From: Pontibacter pamirensis
GTDB taxonomy: Bacteria > Bacteroidota > Bacteroidia > Cytophagales > Hymenobacteraceae
Reading direction: 5' to 3'
Assembly (NCBI RefSeq): GCF_010015475.1
Contig: NZ_SSNI01000005.1
Span: forward strand, 156,151 to 220,150
DNA: 64,000 nt
Positions 1 through 8,434 of this stretch are shown piece after piece. The position numbers and the translations under genes were made by a program. Numbering within the stretch: position 1 is the first letter of the stretch; each line of letters opens with the position of its first letter. A model generated the notes under the pieces. The model did not search any database, was not told the origin of the DNA, and saw only the letters and a list, made by a program, of their open reading frames with translations.

Positions 1-396
1 TCCGAGGGTGATCGTGCCGTTTGTATTATATTCGGCGCTGCCAACCAATACAAACTGCTTCGGTGCCAGGCTCTTGATAAATGTTGCACCGGCTTCCTGT
101 TCATAAGGCTCAATCCACGTCTTCTTTATCGTTTCCATCACCGGGATTACCTTGTCTTCCCTGGCGGGTACTAATACTCTGTTCAAGGCAACTTCATACC
201 TGTCGAAGCGATACTTTACCTCGATGTTATATGGCGTAACAAAATTTTGATAAAGCCAAGTATCTAATGGTCCCTGTACCCAGGTTTCGCCTCCAAGATT
301 GGGAAGCGGTGTGTCAGGATCGTCGTCTTCAGAGCAAGATGAAATAAAACTTACTGAGAAGAGCAGCAGGAATAATCTGATGTATTTCATGTTCAT
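1..396 (-). CDS. SusCD-associated zinc metallohydrolase-type lipoprotein, N-terminal part (partial)
   Basis: The reading frame is open from a start at 396 (ATG AAC ATG; the second ATG at 390 is equally good) to the window edge, so only about 130 N-terminal residues are seen. They begin with a lipoprotein signal (MKYIRLFLLLFSVSFISSCS, lipobox Cys) and an Asp/Glu-rich linker, then the stretch GGETWVQGPLDTWLYQNFVTPYN. This matches the N-terminus of the substrate-import-associated zinc metallohydrolase lipoproteins that sit next to SusC/SusD pairs in Bacteroidota. The HExxH metal motif would lie beyond the edge and is not seen, so the enzymatic role is family knowledge only. It is the third gene of a minus-strand operon, starting about 10 bases after the SusD-like gene stops. 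It is probably a cell-surface or periplasmic lipoprotein helping to process the imported substrate. Confidence 0.75.
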   Translation of the reverse strand, partial: MNMKYIRLFLLLFSVSFISSCSEDDDPDTPLPNLGGETWVQGPLDTWLYQNFVTPYNIEVKYRFDRYEVALNRVLVPAREDKVIPVMETIKKTWIEPYEQEAGATFIKSLAPKQFVLVGSAEYNTNGTITLG

Positions 397-406
397 GTCT
401 TTTTCT

Positions 407-1861
407 TTAGCGTGGATTTTGGGCTACGCCTGCCAGTTCAGCCTCCTGGGGTATTTGCAGTACCCTGCGCGGATCGCCCGGCGCTGATACAATCACCTGC
501 CCGTCGGCAGTTGGATGCTCCACCGTAATATTATGCCGCAGAATATCAAACCAACGCATGCCTTCCTGCACAAACTCTGCCGCTTTAAAGTCAAGTAAAG
601 CGGCCATCAATCCTTCTTTCACATCTCTGGTCCCATAGAAGGCTCTTAGCTTCATATCAGAAATGTTGTGGGTAGTGGCATTGTAGTTCTCTATGCGGGT
701 ACTGGCAAACGTGTTGAGATCGTCTCTGGCAGCCTCAGTATATCCTAACTCCAGATAAGCTTCGGCTCTGTTGAACAACACTTCTTCCGCTGTCAGCAGT
801 GGGTAGATAGTATAAGGAAAACCTATATCCGCGTTCACATCGGCGCGCACAAAGTGCTCCCGGAATTTCAGGACAAGCCAGTTCTCGGTCCCTTGGGTAT
901 ACAAGGGGTAAATCCATGTGGCACCGGTCACATTTTCACTTCTGAACAGCTCGTTTACAATAGGCGTGGCCAGGCCATACCGGTAACGCCCGTAATTACG
1001 CGCCCACAAAGAGGGAGCCTCCACTAAAAGCAAGTTTGAGCTCTCAGTAGCCTGTGTATACCTTGCCAGTCCTTCATTCGCTGTGAGGGTGCTATACATG
1101 CTTACCCACGGCCTTAGGTTAGGACCAATGTTGCCACCCGGAAAGACCTGGTTGGCATGATCTATCACCTTCTGATAGTCTCTTTTGAACAGGTAGAACC
1201 TGGTAGCAAAAGCATGCGCAGCGGCGGTGTTAAAATGGTATTTAGGTACGCGGTAGGAATTATTGTCTATCAGCGGCAAGCCTTCAGTTAAATCACGCTC
1301 AATTTGCTCATACACGTAAGCCACTGTTCTGCGATCATACTGCTGCATTACTACCTTTTCCGGTTCCGTTACATACGGCACCCCCGGATCGGAAGCGGCC
1401 GTAGCAGGATCGTAGACTTTGGCAAAAAGCGTTACCAACATAAAATGAGCATAGGCGCGGGCCACCAAAGCTTCGCCTTTCTGGGCATTGTAAACTGTTG
1501 GATCAGGTGCACGCTCTATCGCTTCCAGGGCATGGTTTGCCGCAGCAATGGCGGCGTAGGAGGCGTTCCAGTAATAATCCGGAGAATCCTGATTCCTGTC
1601 CTCTATATCGCGGAAAAGGTAAGCGTTCTCGTTAATTTCGTTCACCACTACCGTTCCGGTACCTTTATCCAGTACCAGGTCCGACATCGCCTCCGTAAAA
1701 GTGGTATAGCCAGCCTGTGGATATGCTGTAGCTAACAACTCACTGATGTTTTGCTCCGTTTCCAGCTGCGTCCGCTGATCAACGGCCTGCTCCAGGTAGT
1801 CTTCGCAGCCAGTGGCCGCAACCAAAGTGGCAAGGCAAGTATATAGAATTATCTTTTTCAT
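407..1861 (-). CDS. RagB/SusD-family nutrient-uptake outer membrane lipoprotein
   Basis: A 484-residue SusD-like surface lipoprotein, the substrate-capturing lid partner of the TonB-dependent receptor encoded immediately upstream. The chosen start (ATG at 1861) gives a signal peptide MKKIILYTCLATLVAATGCE with lipobox Cys19; the frame stays open 24 codons further up, but that would overlap the susC-like gene and remove the signal peptide. Family features include the helical TPR-like body (EALVARAYAHFMLVTLFAKVY) and the C-terminal FKAAEFVQEGMRWFDILR segment, a hallmark of SusD proteins. Four bases separate it from the receptor gene, so translation is probably coupled. The substrate cannot be read from sequence; no glycoside hydrolase is visible nearby, and the metallohydrolase neighbour suggests a peptide or other non-glycan ligand (inference). 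Confidence 0.93.
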   Translation of the reverse strand: MKKIILYTCLATLVAATGCEDYLEQAVDQRTQLETEQNISELLATAYPQAGYTTFTEAMSDLVLDKGTGTVVVNEINENAYLFRDIEDRNQDSPDYYWNASYAAIAAANHALEAIERAPDPTVYNAQKGEALVARAYAHFMLVTLFAKVYDPATAASDPGVPYVTEPEKVVMQQYDRRTVAYVYEQIERDLTEGLPLIDNNSYRVPKYHFNTAAAHAFATRFYLFKRDYQKVIDHANQVFPGGNIGPNLRPWVSMYSTLTANEGLARYTQATESSNLLLVEAPSLWARNYGRYRYGLATPIVNELFRSENVTGATWIYPLYTQGTENWLVLKFREHFVRADVNADIGFPYTIYPLLTAEEVLFNRAEAYLELGYTEAARDDLNTFASTRIENYNATTHNISDMKLRAFYGTRDVKEGLMAALLDFKAAEFVQEGMRWFDILRHNITVEHPTADGQVIVSAPGDPRRVLQIPQEAELAGVAQNPR

Positions 1862-1865
1862 ACTA

Positions 1866-4800
1866 TTAAAGACCTGCTTTGAGTGATAAAGTGAACTGAC
1901 GCGGAACAGGCATGGCCACACCACCAGCACCAAAGAACTCCGGGTCCTGTCCGTTCAGCCTTTCGTCTGCATATAGCAGCCACAGGTTATTAGCCACCAA
2001 ACTTAACGAGAGGCTATTAAAACCAATGGATTTTACCCGGTTAGCTGGCAGGTTATAGCTAAGGGATAATTGCTTCAGGCGTACAAAGTCGCCATCCACT
2101 ACACGGGCAGTCGAGTAATTATAGTTGTTGTAAGGATAAGTGCCTCCTAATTCTGCTGCTTCCACACGGTCCAGAATAGAAGGAATGTTAGTAATGTTTT
2201 CATCTCCTGCCAGGACCCAGCGATTCAGGAAGTCGTAAGGCATGGCATCAAGGTCAGTATAACTGTTTTTAAAAGCAGGGTTAAGCCTGATTTTATGGCC
2301 TCCGCTATACGTTACCAGCGCCGAAAGGCTAAAGTCTTTGTACCCTAGCGAGTTAAACCAGCCACCGTTCACAATTGGGTCCACAGGGCCTTCATACTTC
2401 AGGTATTGGGTTTCGTCGCTCTGCAAGTATACATTACCGATTCTTTCCCCGTTTTCGTTCATAAAAAGAGGAGAGCCGTTGTCTGGATCAAGTCCGTCGA
2501 AACGGATGGAGAACAGGCCACGGTATGGATAGCCTTCTTTGGGCCCACCCTCCGGCGTTACCAGCGACCAGATGTCCGGGTTGTTTTTCAGATTAGTGAT
2601 TTCACCTTCGTTGTAGCCGAACGTGAACTGCGATTTCAGTTTCCAGTTCTGGCTTTCAACAACGCCACCACCCAGCGTTACTTCTAAACCATGGGATCTC
2701 ATATCAGCATAGTTGGCAATCTTCAAGCCCTCTCCACCTATACCAGACGTTCTGATCAGGCCAATCAGGTCAAATGCATTTCGGATATAGCCATCTACCG
2801 TTAATTGCAGTCGCTCATTAAATAAACCGGCATCCACGCCCACGTTAGTTTCATATTGCTTTTCCCAAGTCAGCTCCGAGTTTTCCAGGTTCTGAATATA
2901 AATCATAGACTCTACTTCTGATAGGTAAGGCCTTCTGGTACTGCCGCTCTGCAACACCAGGCTGGAGTTTGTGGCATTGCCCATGCTGGCTGTGAGGCCG
3001 TAGGTGGCACGCAGGGTCAGCCGGTTTATCATGTCCTGCTGCTGCATAAATGGCTCGGTGTCTATATTCCAGGAGCCGCTGACGTTCCAGGTAGGCAGCC
3101 AGCGTGACGTGCGGGACTCGCCCAGCAGGTTAGAACCATCGTAGCGCACTGTACCGTTCAAATTATACTTCCCATTGTAGGAATAGGCAGCATTTGCCAT
3201 ATAAGCCAGGAACCGGTCGTAGCGCAGGCTCATGCCATAGTAATTGAAGTTTCCTTCTACCCCTTGTTTGATGATATTAGGATCGATGTAAGGCACGCCC
3301 CCTTTATTATACTGGTAACCGTATCCGTTGAAGAATTTATTCTGACGGTCAGCATAACGCAGCTCCTGCGATGCGAACACGCGGACGGTATGGATGTCAA
3401 ACGTCTTATCCCAGTCCAGTGTATTGCGGAGGTAATAGCTGACCAGGTTATCATCATTTGTGTTATAGAAACCACCATAGGGTAGTACCACCACCGGCTG
3501 TGCCTCTGGGTTGTCAGGGTCGCGGTACAGGAATCTGTTTCTTTCCTGAACCGTTGCATCGCCGGCAGCGCGATAAGCCTCGGCCATGTTGGCGTCTTCC
3601 CGCACCTTGTGCTCCCGGTTGGTATTGGCATAGCGCAAAGCTCCTGAGAAGTTATAGTTGAGGTTACTGAATATCTTATAATTGAGGTCTGCCTGCAGTT
3701 TCAGGTCCAGCACTGAAAGGTCCAGTGTGTTATTCTCCAGTTCGTTCAGGATGTTGAAAGGAGCAAAGTTTCTCCTAAAATACTCCGGGTTCCCGTTCTC
3801 ATCAAAGGCTGTTAGTGTACGGCTTGTGTTAAGGGCATAGCTGAAAGGGTTAATATCAAAGTCGCGGCTAAACTCGCCGCTTACCGGGTTGCTGATGCGG
3901 CCAATCGTGCCGGGTGCCTGCTGATCCCGGATAGATCCCTGTGTGATCAGGCCAAGCGATAACTTATCTGAGAAGTTGAAGTTTGCCCGCGCATTGCCTG
4001 TAAAGCGTTTCACTTCGTCGGCTACGGACCATCCTTCATCCTTTAGAAAGCTGGTAGAAAAATAGAGCTGTGTTTTTTCGGTACCGGAGGATATACTCAC
4101 TGAATGCTCCTGCATAAAGGAGTTGTTGAACAGCACGTCAAACCAATCAGTATTGGCTCTGGCATAGCGCTCCAGAAATGCCGCTCTTGCTTCCGGCGTG
4201 TTTTGTAGCCCGAATGTACCGGATGCTGGGTCATATCTATTAATCAGGTCATACATTTGGGTATACACACCTCCGTTCTGTCTTCGGGAGGCGTCGGAAT
4301 GGTTGAGCCAGCCTTTGCGCTCCAGTTCCGCATATACCGACATCTGGTCAGCGGAGTTCATGATGTCGAAGGAGCTGTAGGTGGGCTTCAGGTAGGTGGA
4401 GAAGTTCCCGGTATAAGACACCAGCGGCTTTCCTACGCGGCCTTTTTTTGTTGTGATTACCACCACACCATTCATGGCCCGTGCACCATACATGGCAGTG
4501 GCGGAGGCATCTTTCAGTATCTGGAAGCTTTCAATATCATCGGGGTTCAGGCCGGCAACAGAGGAGCCAATGAGCGTGGCAGGATCGCCGGTAGAAAGCT
4601 GCTCATTCGATACATTCACCACGTCCTCCAGAATGATACCATCTACTACCCACAAAGGTTTGTTGTCTCCGGTAATAGAGGTAGCTCCCCGTACTCTTAT
4701 TTTGGGTGCGGCCCCAAAGGTACCGGACACGTTTTGCACAGAAACTCCGGCCACGCGTCCTTCCAGCATGCGGCTTACATCTGTAATGCCTTCTCTTTTT

Positions 4801-5261
4801 GCATCTTCGCCGGTTAACAAGGCAGCTGAACCGGTAAACATTTTACGGTCAATGGTCTGGTAGCCAGTCACCACCACCTCTTTCAAGGTATTATCACTTT
4901 CTTCCAGCGTTATATCTATGGCTGTTCTGCCGTCTATATCTACAGCTTGTGTTGTATAGCCTACCATGGAAAACAATAAGACAGCATCTGGCTTTACCTG
5001 TATCTGGAAATTACCGTTCACATCGGTGGCTGTTCCATTCGTTGTACCCTGTTCCAGGACTGTTACACCTGGCAAAGTTATAGCAGATTCTCCACTACTT
5101 GGCTGTAATCTTACAGTGCCTCTCACCGTCACAAGGTCCTGTGGCGCCTGAATTGGCGCGATAACATTGGCTTGAGTAGGGTAAACCGTTATTGCCTGTA
5201 CAAGGGCTATCAGCAGCAACGAAGGAAACCAAGGCTTTAAATTTTGTAAGTTATGATTCAT
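1866..5261 (-). CDS. SusC/RagA-family TonB-linked outer membrane receptor
   Basis: A 1131-residue TonB-dependent transporter that imports a bound substrate across the outer membrane together with the SusD-like lipoprotein. A signal peptide covers residues 1-31. A carboxypeptidase-D-regulatory-like beta-sandwich follows at about 44-122, then the TonB-box-like segment EVVVTGYQTIDRKMFTGSA from residue 128. The plug domain contains VRGATSITGDNKPLWVVDGI and ILKDASATAMYGARAMNGVVVITTKKG, both diagnostic of the SusC family. The rest is the 22-strand barrel, ending in an aromatic-rich terminal strand (PRQFTLSLKAGL). There is no STN domain, so anti-sigma signalling through this receptor is not indicated. 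It is first in the operon SusC-SusD-metallohydrolase; 244 bases upstream lies the collagen-like lipoprotein gene. Confidence 0.95.
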   Translation of the reverse strand: MNHNLQNLKPWFPSLLLIALVQAITVYPTQANVIAPIQAPQDLVTVRGTVRLQPSSGESAITLPGVTVLEQGTTNGTATDVNGNFQIQVKPDAVLLFSMVGYTTQAVDIDGRTAIDITLEESDNTLKEVVVTGYQTIDRKMFTGSAALLTGEDAKREGITDVSRMLEGRVAGVSVQNVSGTFGAAPKIRVRGATSITGDNKPLWVVDGIILEDVVNVSNEQLSTGDPATLIGSSVAGLNPDDIESFQILKDASATAMYGARAMNGVVVITTKKGRVGKPLVSYTGNFSTYLKPTYSSFDIMNSADQMSVYAELERKGWLNHSDASRRQNGGVYTQMYDLINRYDPASGTFGLQNTPEARAAFLERYARANTDWFDVLFNNSFMQEHSVSISSGTEKTQLYFSTSFLKDEGWSVADEVKRFTGNARANFNFSDKLSLGLITQGSIRDQQAPGTIGRISNPVSGEFSRDFDINPFSYALNTSRTLTAFDENGNPEYFRRNFAPFNILNELENNTLDLSVLDLKLQADLNYKIFSNLNYNFSGALRYANTNREHKVREDANMAEAYRAAGDATVQERNRFLYRDPDNPEAQPVVVLPYGGFYNTNDDNLVSYYLRNTLDWDKTFDIHTVRVFASQELRYADRQNKFFNGYGYQYNKGGVPYIDPNIIKQGVEGNFNYYGMSLRYDRFLAYMANAAYSYNGKYNLNGTVRYDGSNLLGESRTSRWLPTWNVSGSWNIDTEPFMQQQDMINRLTLRATYGLTASMGNATNSSLVLQSGSTRRPYLSEVESMIYIQNLENSELTWEKQYETNVGVDAGLFNERLQLTVDGYIRNAFDLIGLIRTSGIGGEGLKIANYADMRSHGLEVTLGGGVVESQNWKLKSQFTFGYNEGEITNLKNNPDIWSLVTPEGGPKEGYPYRGLFSIRFDGLDPDNGSPLFMNENGERIGNVYLQSDETQYLKYEGPVDPIVNGGWFNSLGYKDFSLSALVTYSGGHKIRLNPAFKNSYTDLDAMPYDFLNRWVLAGDENITNIPSILDRVEAAELGGTYPYNNYNYSTARVVDGDFVRLKQLSLSYNLPANRVKSIGFNSLSLSLVANNLWLLYADERLNGQDPEFFGAGGVAMPVPRQFTLSLKAGL

Positions 5262-5468
5262 GATGACGTAGCTATGTTCATTTAGTAATGAATAACATAG
5301 TGGAACATTGGGTTTGCACTAAATCTCTGGTACTACTCACATCTGTTGATTCATAAAACCAACCTTTCAATTCTGGTAATAGCTTTAGGAGTGGCAGTAG
5401 CAGCTATGTAATTGTACACTGCATGCCTGCCGTTGATATTTTCTGGTATTGTAACTCTAATTAGGAAT

Positions 5469-5498
5469 GAATGAGCCGCCGAATATGGCAGCTCATTC
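5469..5498 (-). terminator. Stem-loop after the collagen-like lipoprotein gene
   Basis: Arms gaatgagccgcc (5469-5480) and ggcagctcattc (5487-5498) pair over 12 bases with one mismatch around a 6-base loop. It sits 8 bases downstream of the stop codon of the minus-strand gene ending at 5506 and upstream of the susC-like gene. A good U-tract is lacking on the minus strand, so it may be a weak terminator or an attenuator ahead of the SusC operon. Confidence 0.5.
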
Positions 5499-5505
5499 AC
5501 CTGTT

Positions 5506-6129
5506 TTATTTTATCTTGATTTTTCTTACAACGCTGTCATCTATGTTATAGTATTTTATAACTTCTTCATAATTGGTCAGGTCTACTGCTGGTTTAGCTT
5601 TTCTTCCATTCAAAAGATCGCCCGGAACAACCACTAACCTGAAAACCTGATCATCAGTTAAACCTGGAAAATCAGCCAGGTTAGCCCCTGATTGTAGGAA
5701 CAGAAGTAAAAACAATCTGGAATAAGCATAATTATATGTTGCAGTTCCTCCACCTTCCAGATTGTACGTCTGAGGTAGTGGACTCCAGAAGATAATGCTA
5801 TTTTCAGGATCCTCTGGATCATCAATCGCTCCTGCTAGTGCATACACTAGCACCACATCAGAATCTAATATTGTTAAGTCAAAATTTTCTGTTTCAGCGA
5901 AACTAATTCCTGTAGAGTAGTTGCCGTCGTCATCAGCCTCAAAGTTCACTGAAAAGTCTAATACTCGCGCTGCACCTGACTCACCAGGCTGACCTTGTGG
6001 TCCTGCTGGTCCTTGTGCTCCTGCGGTTCCTGCTGGTCCTGCTGGTCCTGGAGGTCCTTCATCACCTTCACATGCTGTGTGGCCCAGTGCTATTGCCAGA
6101 ACCATGAACAATTGTAAGATTTTTTTCAT
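5506..6129 (-). CDS. Lipoprotein with short collagen-like Gly-X-Y segment
   Basis: A 207-residue predicted lipoprotein. Residues 1-19 form a signal peptide ending in the lipobox HTAC (Cys20). Directly after the lipid-anchor Cys come about eleven uninterrupted Gly-X-Y triplets (roughly residues 22-54, for example GPPGPAGPAGTAGAQGPAG), many with Pro at X, able to form a collagen-like triple helix. The remaining ~150 residues are a globular domain I do not recognise, with beta-rich stretches (VLDFSVNFEADDDGNYSTG) and a C-terminal Asp-Leu-Thr-rich part. Collagen-like triplets beside a lipid anchor are seen in various Bacteroidota lipoproteins, where the segment may act as a trimerising stalk (inference). 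It is on the same strand as the SusC operon but separated by a 376-base span to the SusC start including a stem-loop, so it is probably its own unit. Confidence 0.8.
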   Translation of the reverse strand: MKKILQLFMVLAIALGHTACEGDEGPPGPAGPAGTAGAQGPAGPQGQPGESGAARVLDFSVNFEADDDGNYSTGISFAETENFDLTILDSDVVLVYALAGAIDDPEDPENSIIFWSPLPQTYNLEGGGTATYNYAYSRLFLLLFLQSGANLADFPGLTDDQVFRLVVVPGDLLNGRKAKPAVDLTNYEEVIKYYNIDDSVVRKIKIK

Positions 6130-6406
6130 AATGTAAAATTTGTGGGTTAAAAATGTAAGAGTTGTTAGCTAAAAAGAAGAATTGGTTAATATACGCATTA
6201 TTTAAAAAAGATATTAAATTCATACTAAAATACTTGCCATAGCGCATGCTTTAGGACTTAAACAAGAGAAAGGAAAAGCTCTATAGTGAATGCTGGTAAG
6301 GTTGGCATGAGACTGTGTCGTGGAAATGGCAAGTGTGGTAGATAAGCCTCTGAATATATCGTCGAGAGTGCTTCTCATCTGTAATGAAATAAGAGGTATC
6401 AGCCCT

Positions 6407-6447
6407 AAAAGATCAAAGGCTCCTTTACAGGGAGCCTTTGATCTTTT
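6407..6447. terminator. Strong bidirectional-type stem-loop
   Basis: A perfect 17-bp stem, aaaagatcaaaggctcc (6407-6423) with ggagcctttgatctttt (6431-6447), around a 7-base loop. A and T runs at the two ends would give a U-tract in either direction. It lies about 110 bases downstream (minus strand) of the lipocalin-like remnant and is the clearest intrinsic terminator in the first 10 kb. Confidence 0.8.
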
Positions 6448-6557
6448 ATAGTAAAGCAATCATCCCATAGATGACTGAATTATACATCAGCTTAAAAACT
6501 TACTGCAGTGCATTGAGAATAAAATAGCTCAGACCAATATGAAGCCTTTTTTGGTTG

Positions 6558-6854
6558 TTAAGGTCGTGAAAATCTTATTTCTAATGGTGGGCTTTGGGAG
6601 CCAAACCACTTGTTGCTCTCCAAGTGAAGTTCTGTGGGAGTTAACGCAATGATAGTTGCCCGTGATTCGTAGGTTTCTCCTCTGTCAAAAATAATTGCCT
6701 CAGGGTCTGTGCCTGCAAGTTCCCAGGTGCCAAGTATGGTAGGAATAGGATCGTATATCTGGCGGTATTCGCTGTTGTCATCAAACCTATAGGAAAGTTC
6801 ATTCACTTCGAAATCCACTTCGAAGTGAATGAACTGAGTGAAGTCTGCTCGTTA
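6558..6854 (-). pseudogene. 5'-truncated lipocalin-like lipoprotein remnant
   Basis: The frame encodes about 95 residues resembling only the C-terminal two thirds of the lipocalin-like lipoproteins encoded just upstream. Visible matching features are a beta-strand with an Asp/Asn turn (YRFDDNSEYRQIYDP), the segment LGTWELAGTDPEAIIFD, which parallels the TGTWRF and EGDWRFNEEET stretches of the intact copies, and a C-terminal LEIRFSRP like QLRLVK/ELRFVKP. An in-frame stop lies just before the fragment, there is no ATG, and the signal peptide and first strands are missing. The best start would be a GTG at 6818. A 16-bp perfect inverted repeat (6797-6812 / 6819-6834) lies exactly at the broken 5' end. 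It is most likely a decaying third paralogue; a short expressed protein from GTG is less likely. Confidence 0.55.
6797..6834. repeat. Perfect 16-bp inverted repeat at the remnant's 5' end
   Basis: gttcattcacttcgaa (6797-6812) is repeated in inverse orientation at 6819-6834 with a 6-base spacer (atccac). It overlaps the first codons of the truncated lipocalin-like frame. It could be the scar of a rearrangement that copied one arm from the other, since the arm encodes FEVNE once and F-I-H-F-E on the other side. Confidence 0.6.
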
Positions 6855-7154
6855 ATATAAACCGAAGCACCCTATTATTCTCCTGCTGTAAGTAAAGCCT
6901 GTTGAGATGGCTATGCGTCATCATCATTATCGCAGCTTGTTAAAGGAAATCAGGCATAAAGTGGCAACGAAAAAGTATAGTAGTCTGAGTTTGTTGCTTT
7001 TTAGAATTGTAGAGTTCGGAACGGGGTGTACTATCAATACTTGCAGTTGTCAATTTAAGTTGTGAAACAGGCGCGTTCCCATGAACCTGCAGTTGGGTAT
7101 AGTACTGGAACGGCTGCTTGAAGAGAATGGATAAATTATTACGTTGTGTTCCTA
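6855..7154. other. Intergenic stretch, no gene seen
   Basis: Between the lipocalin remnant and the stem-loop downstream of the next lipocalin-like gene. A short minus-strand frame covers part of it, but it has no signal peptide, no recognisable domain and runs through the terminator stem. I see no promoter or RNA structure I can support. Confidence 0.5.
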
Positions 7155-7197
7155 CACAACAAGAGCGGCTCCCTTCAAAGGAGCCGCTCTTGTTGTG
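7155..7197 (-). terminator. Stem-loop terminator of the 163-residue lipocalin-like gene
   Basis: A perfect 18-bp stem, cacaacaagagcggctcc (7155-7172) with ggagccgctcttgttgtg (7180-7197), around a 7-base loop. It lies about 50 bases after the stop of the minus-strand gene ending at 7245. The U-tract is poor, but stem length and position make termination the likely role. Confidence 0.7.
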
Positions 7198-7244
7198 CAA
7201 TAATTTAAAACCTGAGTATGTTTTCTTCTGGGAAAAAATGAAGT

Positions 7245-7736
7245 TTATTTTACCAGGCGCAGCTGTACTGTGCTGAAATTACCATAATCAGACAAATCAT
7301 AACCCAATTCTTGTACATCGATTTCCAGGTTAAAATTGGATGCGGTTAGTTGCACGATATCGAAAGTTACTTCATTGGCGTTGCCACCCGTAAGCGTCAG
7401 GTTATCTCCGGAGATGATGATGCTTTCTTCATTATTGGTAAACCTCCAGGTTCCGGTTTCTGTTACGCCGTCTTTTGTTGCCTCGAAAGTTCCATCCCTT
7501 TCAAAATCAAAGGTGGTGGTCTTGATATTTAAGGCTTCGGCTAACTCTGTTTCGCCAGCAAATTGAAGAAGCGTGGTTACAGGGAACGTACCTGCATAAA
7601 TTCCATCTCCCCTCCATTCCCCATCGGTTAACAGGCTTGTTCTAGGTGAAACATTCTCGTCATCATCCTTACAACCTGTAAGGGAGAAAGTGCACAGTGT
7701 TACTAAAAGCAGGGCAATCAGGTGTAACTTTTTCAT
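7245..7736 (-). CDS. Lipocalin-like lipoprotein (copy 1)
   Basis: A 163-residue lipoprotein with signal peptide MKKLHLIALLLVTLCTFSLTGC (lipobox SLTGC) and an acidic linker KDDDEN. The mature part has the pattern of Bacteroidota lipocalin-like lipoproteins: an opening DGEWRGDGIYAG strand, then TFDFERDGTFEATKDG, then the buried-Trp strand TGTWRFTNNEESIIISG and a terminal STVQLRLVK strand. It is paralogous to the next gene (7835-8335) and to the remnant at 6558. Such proteins are small-molecule-binding beta-barrels on the membrane; the ligand is unknown. It is 98 bases downstream of the second copy on the same strand, and terminated by the stem-loop at 7155-7197. Confidence 0.8.
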   Translation of the reverse strand: MKKLHLIALLLVTLCTFSLTGCKDDDENVSPRTSLLTDGEWRGDGIYAGTFPVTTLLQFAGETELAEALNIKTTTFDFERDGTFEATKDGVTETGTWRFTNNEESIIISGDNLTLTGGNANEVTFDIVQLTASNFNLEIDVQELGYDLSDYGNFSTVQLRLVK

Positions 7737-7834
7737 GGTTCATTTTAAAATGATTCTATACGTAATAAGCTGTATAAAGGCTTTAAATAAACGCCAAAAC
7801 TTTGAAGGGTCAAAATTTTTTGAATTCAGACGAA

Positions 7835-8335
7835 TCAGGGTTTCACAAACCGTAATTCCGTTTCAAACTCCGTTCCATCCGGAAACTTATTGATGAGTCT
7901 CAAGTCAGTGCTCAGCATCTGTGCCAGCAGGGTAAGCTGGCTTTTAGAGATAGCCGTACTAAGGTTTAAATTATCACTCGTTAGCTTCTTTACATCAAAT
8001 TCTCCAAAACCTAAAAAATCAAAATAAATTTTTGTCTCCTCCTCATTAAAACGCCAGTCTCCTTCAAAAATCTGCCCATTACTGCTTGTGGCAACATAGG
8101 TGTTGTCGCTGTTAAACGTTAATGTTATGGTCTGGATGTTCGGAATGTCGTTCTGTATCGCGCCAATTTCTGATACGCTCATTCCCATCATCAACATATT
8201 GTCTCCTTTCCATTCGTGCGCAACCAAAAGCTGTTTATTAGAGGGCGCTACATGTTCTTTGTCCTCTTTACAGGCAGTAAAAAAGGGTAGGGCGAGTGCG
8301 ATTAAACATAGCAATTGAAGGTGCTTGCGTATCAT
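7835..8335 (-). CDS. Lipocalin-like lipoprotein (copy 2)
   Basis: A 166-residue paralogue of the 7245-7736 protein. It starts with MIRKHLQLLCLIALALPFFTAC (lipobox FFTAC) followed by KEDKEH. The lipocalin-like core reads LLVAHEWKGDNML, TLTFNSDNTYVATSSNGQ, FEGDWRFNEEETKIYFD and ends in ETELRFVKP; the same anchor positions (HEW/GEW, DWRF/TWRF, RFVK/RLVK) are shared with copy 1. The inner part contains a longer helix-like insert (AISKSQLTLLAQMLSTDLRL). Upstream is a roughly 100-base AT-rich region before the repeat element at 8435, and probably the promoter of a two-gene unit. Confidence 0.8.
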   Translation of the reverse strand: MIRKHLQLLCLIALALPFFTACKEDKEHVAPSNKQLLVAHEWKGDNMLMMGMSVSEIGAIQNDIPNIQTITLTFNSDNTYVATSSNGQIFEGDWRFNEEETKIYFDFLGFGEFDVKKLTSDNLNLSTAISKSQLTLLAQMLSTDLRLINKFPDGTEFETELRFVKP

Positions 8336-8434
8336 TTTTGTTTGATTTATGATAATGTTTTGAATGAATATTGAGGAAACGATATTTTTAAAGAAAAAGA
8401 TGCTTCATTCTTATTTTATCATAAAATATACTTC

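Noticed and set aside
299..487. Plus-strand frame overlapping the metallohydrolase and SusD genes
   Set aside because: It lies antisense across two well-supported minus-strand genes and has no recognisable domain.
6220..6459. 79-codon minus-strand frame between the collagen-like lipoprotein and the lipocalin remnant
   Set aside because: It runs through the perfect terminator stem at 6407-6447 and has no domain or signal peptide.
6940..7200. 86-codon minus-strand frame
   Set aside because: It overlaps the stem-loop at 7155-7197, which gives its only regular sequence, and has no coding character.
7690..7893. Plus-strand frame across the gap between the two lipocalin-like genes
   Set aside because: Antisense to both intact genes and without any similarity I can see.
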